From Acanthornis magna (lineage: Eukaryota > Chordata > Aves > Passeriformes > Acanthizidae), in the NCBI GenBank assembly GCA_036785705.1, contig JAWUZG010000177.1, forward strand, positions 1,612,001 to 1,676,000: DNA of 64,000 bases. The letters run 5' to 3'. The position numbers and the translations under genes were made by a program. This document shows, piece by piece, positions 62,876-64,000 of this stretch. How positions within the stretch are numbered: the first letter of the stretch is position 1; each line of letters starts with the position of its first letter. The notes under the pieces are model-generated. The model worked only from the letters and a program-made list of their open reading frames with translations. It was not told the DNA's origin and ran no database searches.

Positions 62876-64000
62876 TATGTATATATATATATATACACAC
62901 GTATATATACACAGACATATATATAGACACATATATACACACACGCACACATATATAAATGCACACACATATGTATATACACACACATATACACACACGT
63001 ATATAAATACACACACATATACACACATATATAAAAATATACATACATATATACACACACGCACACATATATAAATACACACACATGTATATACACACAT
63101 ATACACACACATATATACATATATGTATATACACATACACACATATATATGTATATACACACATATATAAATACACATATCTATATACACACATACACAT
63201 ATATATAAATATACATACATATATATACATATATACACACGCACACATATATAAATACACATGTATATACACACATATATACACACACATATATACATAT
63301 ATGTATATACACATACACACATATATATGTATATACACACATATATACACACACATATAAATACACACATATATATGCACACATATATAAATACACATAT
63401 CTATATACACACACATATATACACACATATATATAAATATACATATATAGACACATATATACACACACGCGCACGTATATAAATACACACACATGTATAT
63501 ACACACATATACACACACATATATATGCATGTATGTATATACACATACACACACATATATATGTATATACACACACATATAGATACACATATCTGTATAC
63601 ACACATATAGATAAATATACATACATATATATAGACACATATGTACACACACGCACACATATATAAATACACACACATATGTATATACACACATATATAC
63701 ACACACATATAAATACACATATCTATATACACACACATATATACACACATGCACACATATATCAATACACACACATATGTATATACACACATATACACAC
63801 ACACATATATATACATATATGTAGATACACATACACACATATATATGTATATACACACATATATACACACACATAAATACACATATCTATATACACACAC
63901 GTATATATACGCACATATATAAACATACATATATATACACACACGTATATATGTATACACACTCATATACACACACACATATATATACACACATATATAT
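62876..64000. repeat. Long TA/CA compound microsatellite (runs off the window)
   Basis: More than 1.1 kb of ATATATACACACA-type units, a nearly continuous alternating purine-pyrimidine tract. The Cys/Val/Tyr/Ile-rich minus-strand and His/Tyr/Thr/Ile-rich plus-strand open frames are composition artefacts. Confidence 0.96.

Larger units (their letters stand above)
57403..64000. other. UBE2H intron 3 (continues past the window)
   Basis: No further UBE2H exon (FMNKIFHPNID...) was seen. The interval holds a CR1, a 58-bp repeat, the foldback element, a T/G-rich tract, short duplications and a long TA/CA microsatellite, each listed separately. 57403-58320 and 60460-60800 show nothing recognised. Confidence 0.7.

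Noticed and set aside
62801..63990. Cys/Tyr/Val-rich minus-strand frames and His/Thr/Tyr-rich plus-strand frames
   Set aside because: Composition artefact of the TA/CA microsatellite.
1..64000. CRISPR array, phage, operon or other bacterial system
   Set aside because: The many tandem repeats lack the spacer structure of CRISPR, and the spliced vertebrate genes, CR1 and LTR elements identify the DNA as avian.

Overview
The window is vertebrate nuclear DNA, almost certainly from a bird and probably a songbird. The signs are many 5'-truncated CR1 retroposon fragments in both orientations, short solo LTRs with target-site duplications, spliced genes with small exons, CpG-island promoters and a very high density of minisatellites. 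Three genes are recognisable by their spliced reading frames: KLHDC10 (minus strand, its 3' exons lie off the left edge), ZC3HC1 (plus strand, complete) and UBE2H (plus strand, its 3' exons lie off the right edge). From memory, the same three genes are neighbours in the same relative orientations on human 7q32, so this is conserved vertebrate synteny rather than a new cluster. No prokaryotic, CRISPR, tRNA or rRNA feature was seen.

Layout. Positions 1-11867 hold KLHDC10, read leftward. Its first coding exon faces that of ZC3HC1 across a 430-bp GC-rich bidirectional promoter (11868-12297) that contains a CCAAT box and a run of 20 G. ZC3HC1 runs from 12298 to 24653 in ten coding exons that join in frame to 488 codons, with a poly(A) signal at 24980. 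An intergenic stretch of short tandem repeats (25.0-27.5 kb) leads to the UBE2H CpG island. That promoter carries a ZNF143/THAP11-type site, a CCAAT box and two perfect CREs. UBE2H exon 1 is at 27932-27984, followed by a 28.75-kb first intron, then exons 2 and 3 near 56.7 and 57.3 kb. Its third intron runs to the window end and carries a large LTR-like foldback element and more than 1.1 kb of TA/CA-rich microsatellite.

Roles. KLHDC10 is a kelch-repeat substrate receptor of a cullin-RING ubiquitin ligase. ZC3HC1 (NIPA) is a zinc-binding protein of the nuclear-pore basket. UBE2H is a ubiquitin-conjugating enzyme. KLHDC10 and UBE2H both act in ubiquitin-dependent degradation, but nothing here shows that the three work as one unit.

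Most unusual content: (i) two apparent minor-spliceosome (U12-type) introns in adjacent genes, an AT-AC intron in ZC3HC1 and a 28.75-kb GT-AG intron in UBE2H; (ii) minisatellites in many introns, two of which appear to have grown out of pieces of CR1 elements; (iii) a 1.3-kb foldback element with LTR-like TG...CA ends; (iv) two 281-bp solo LTRs in opposite orientations with intact target-site duplications. Nearly all long open frames in this window come from repeats or chance and are not genes.
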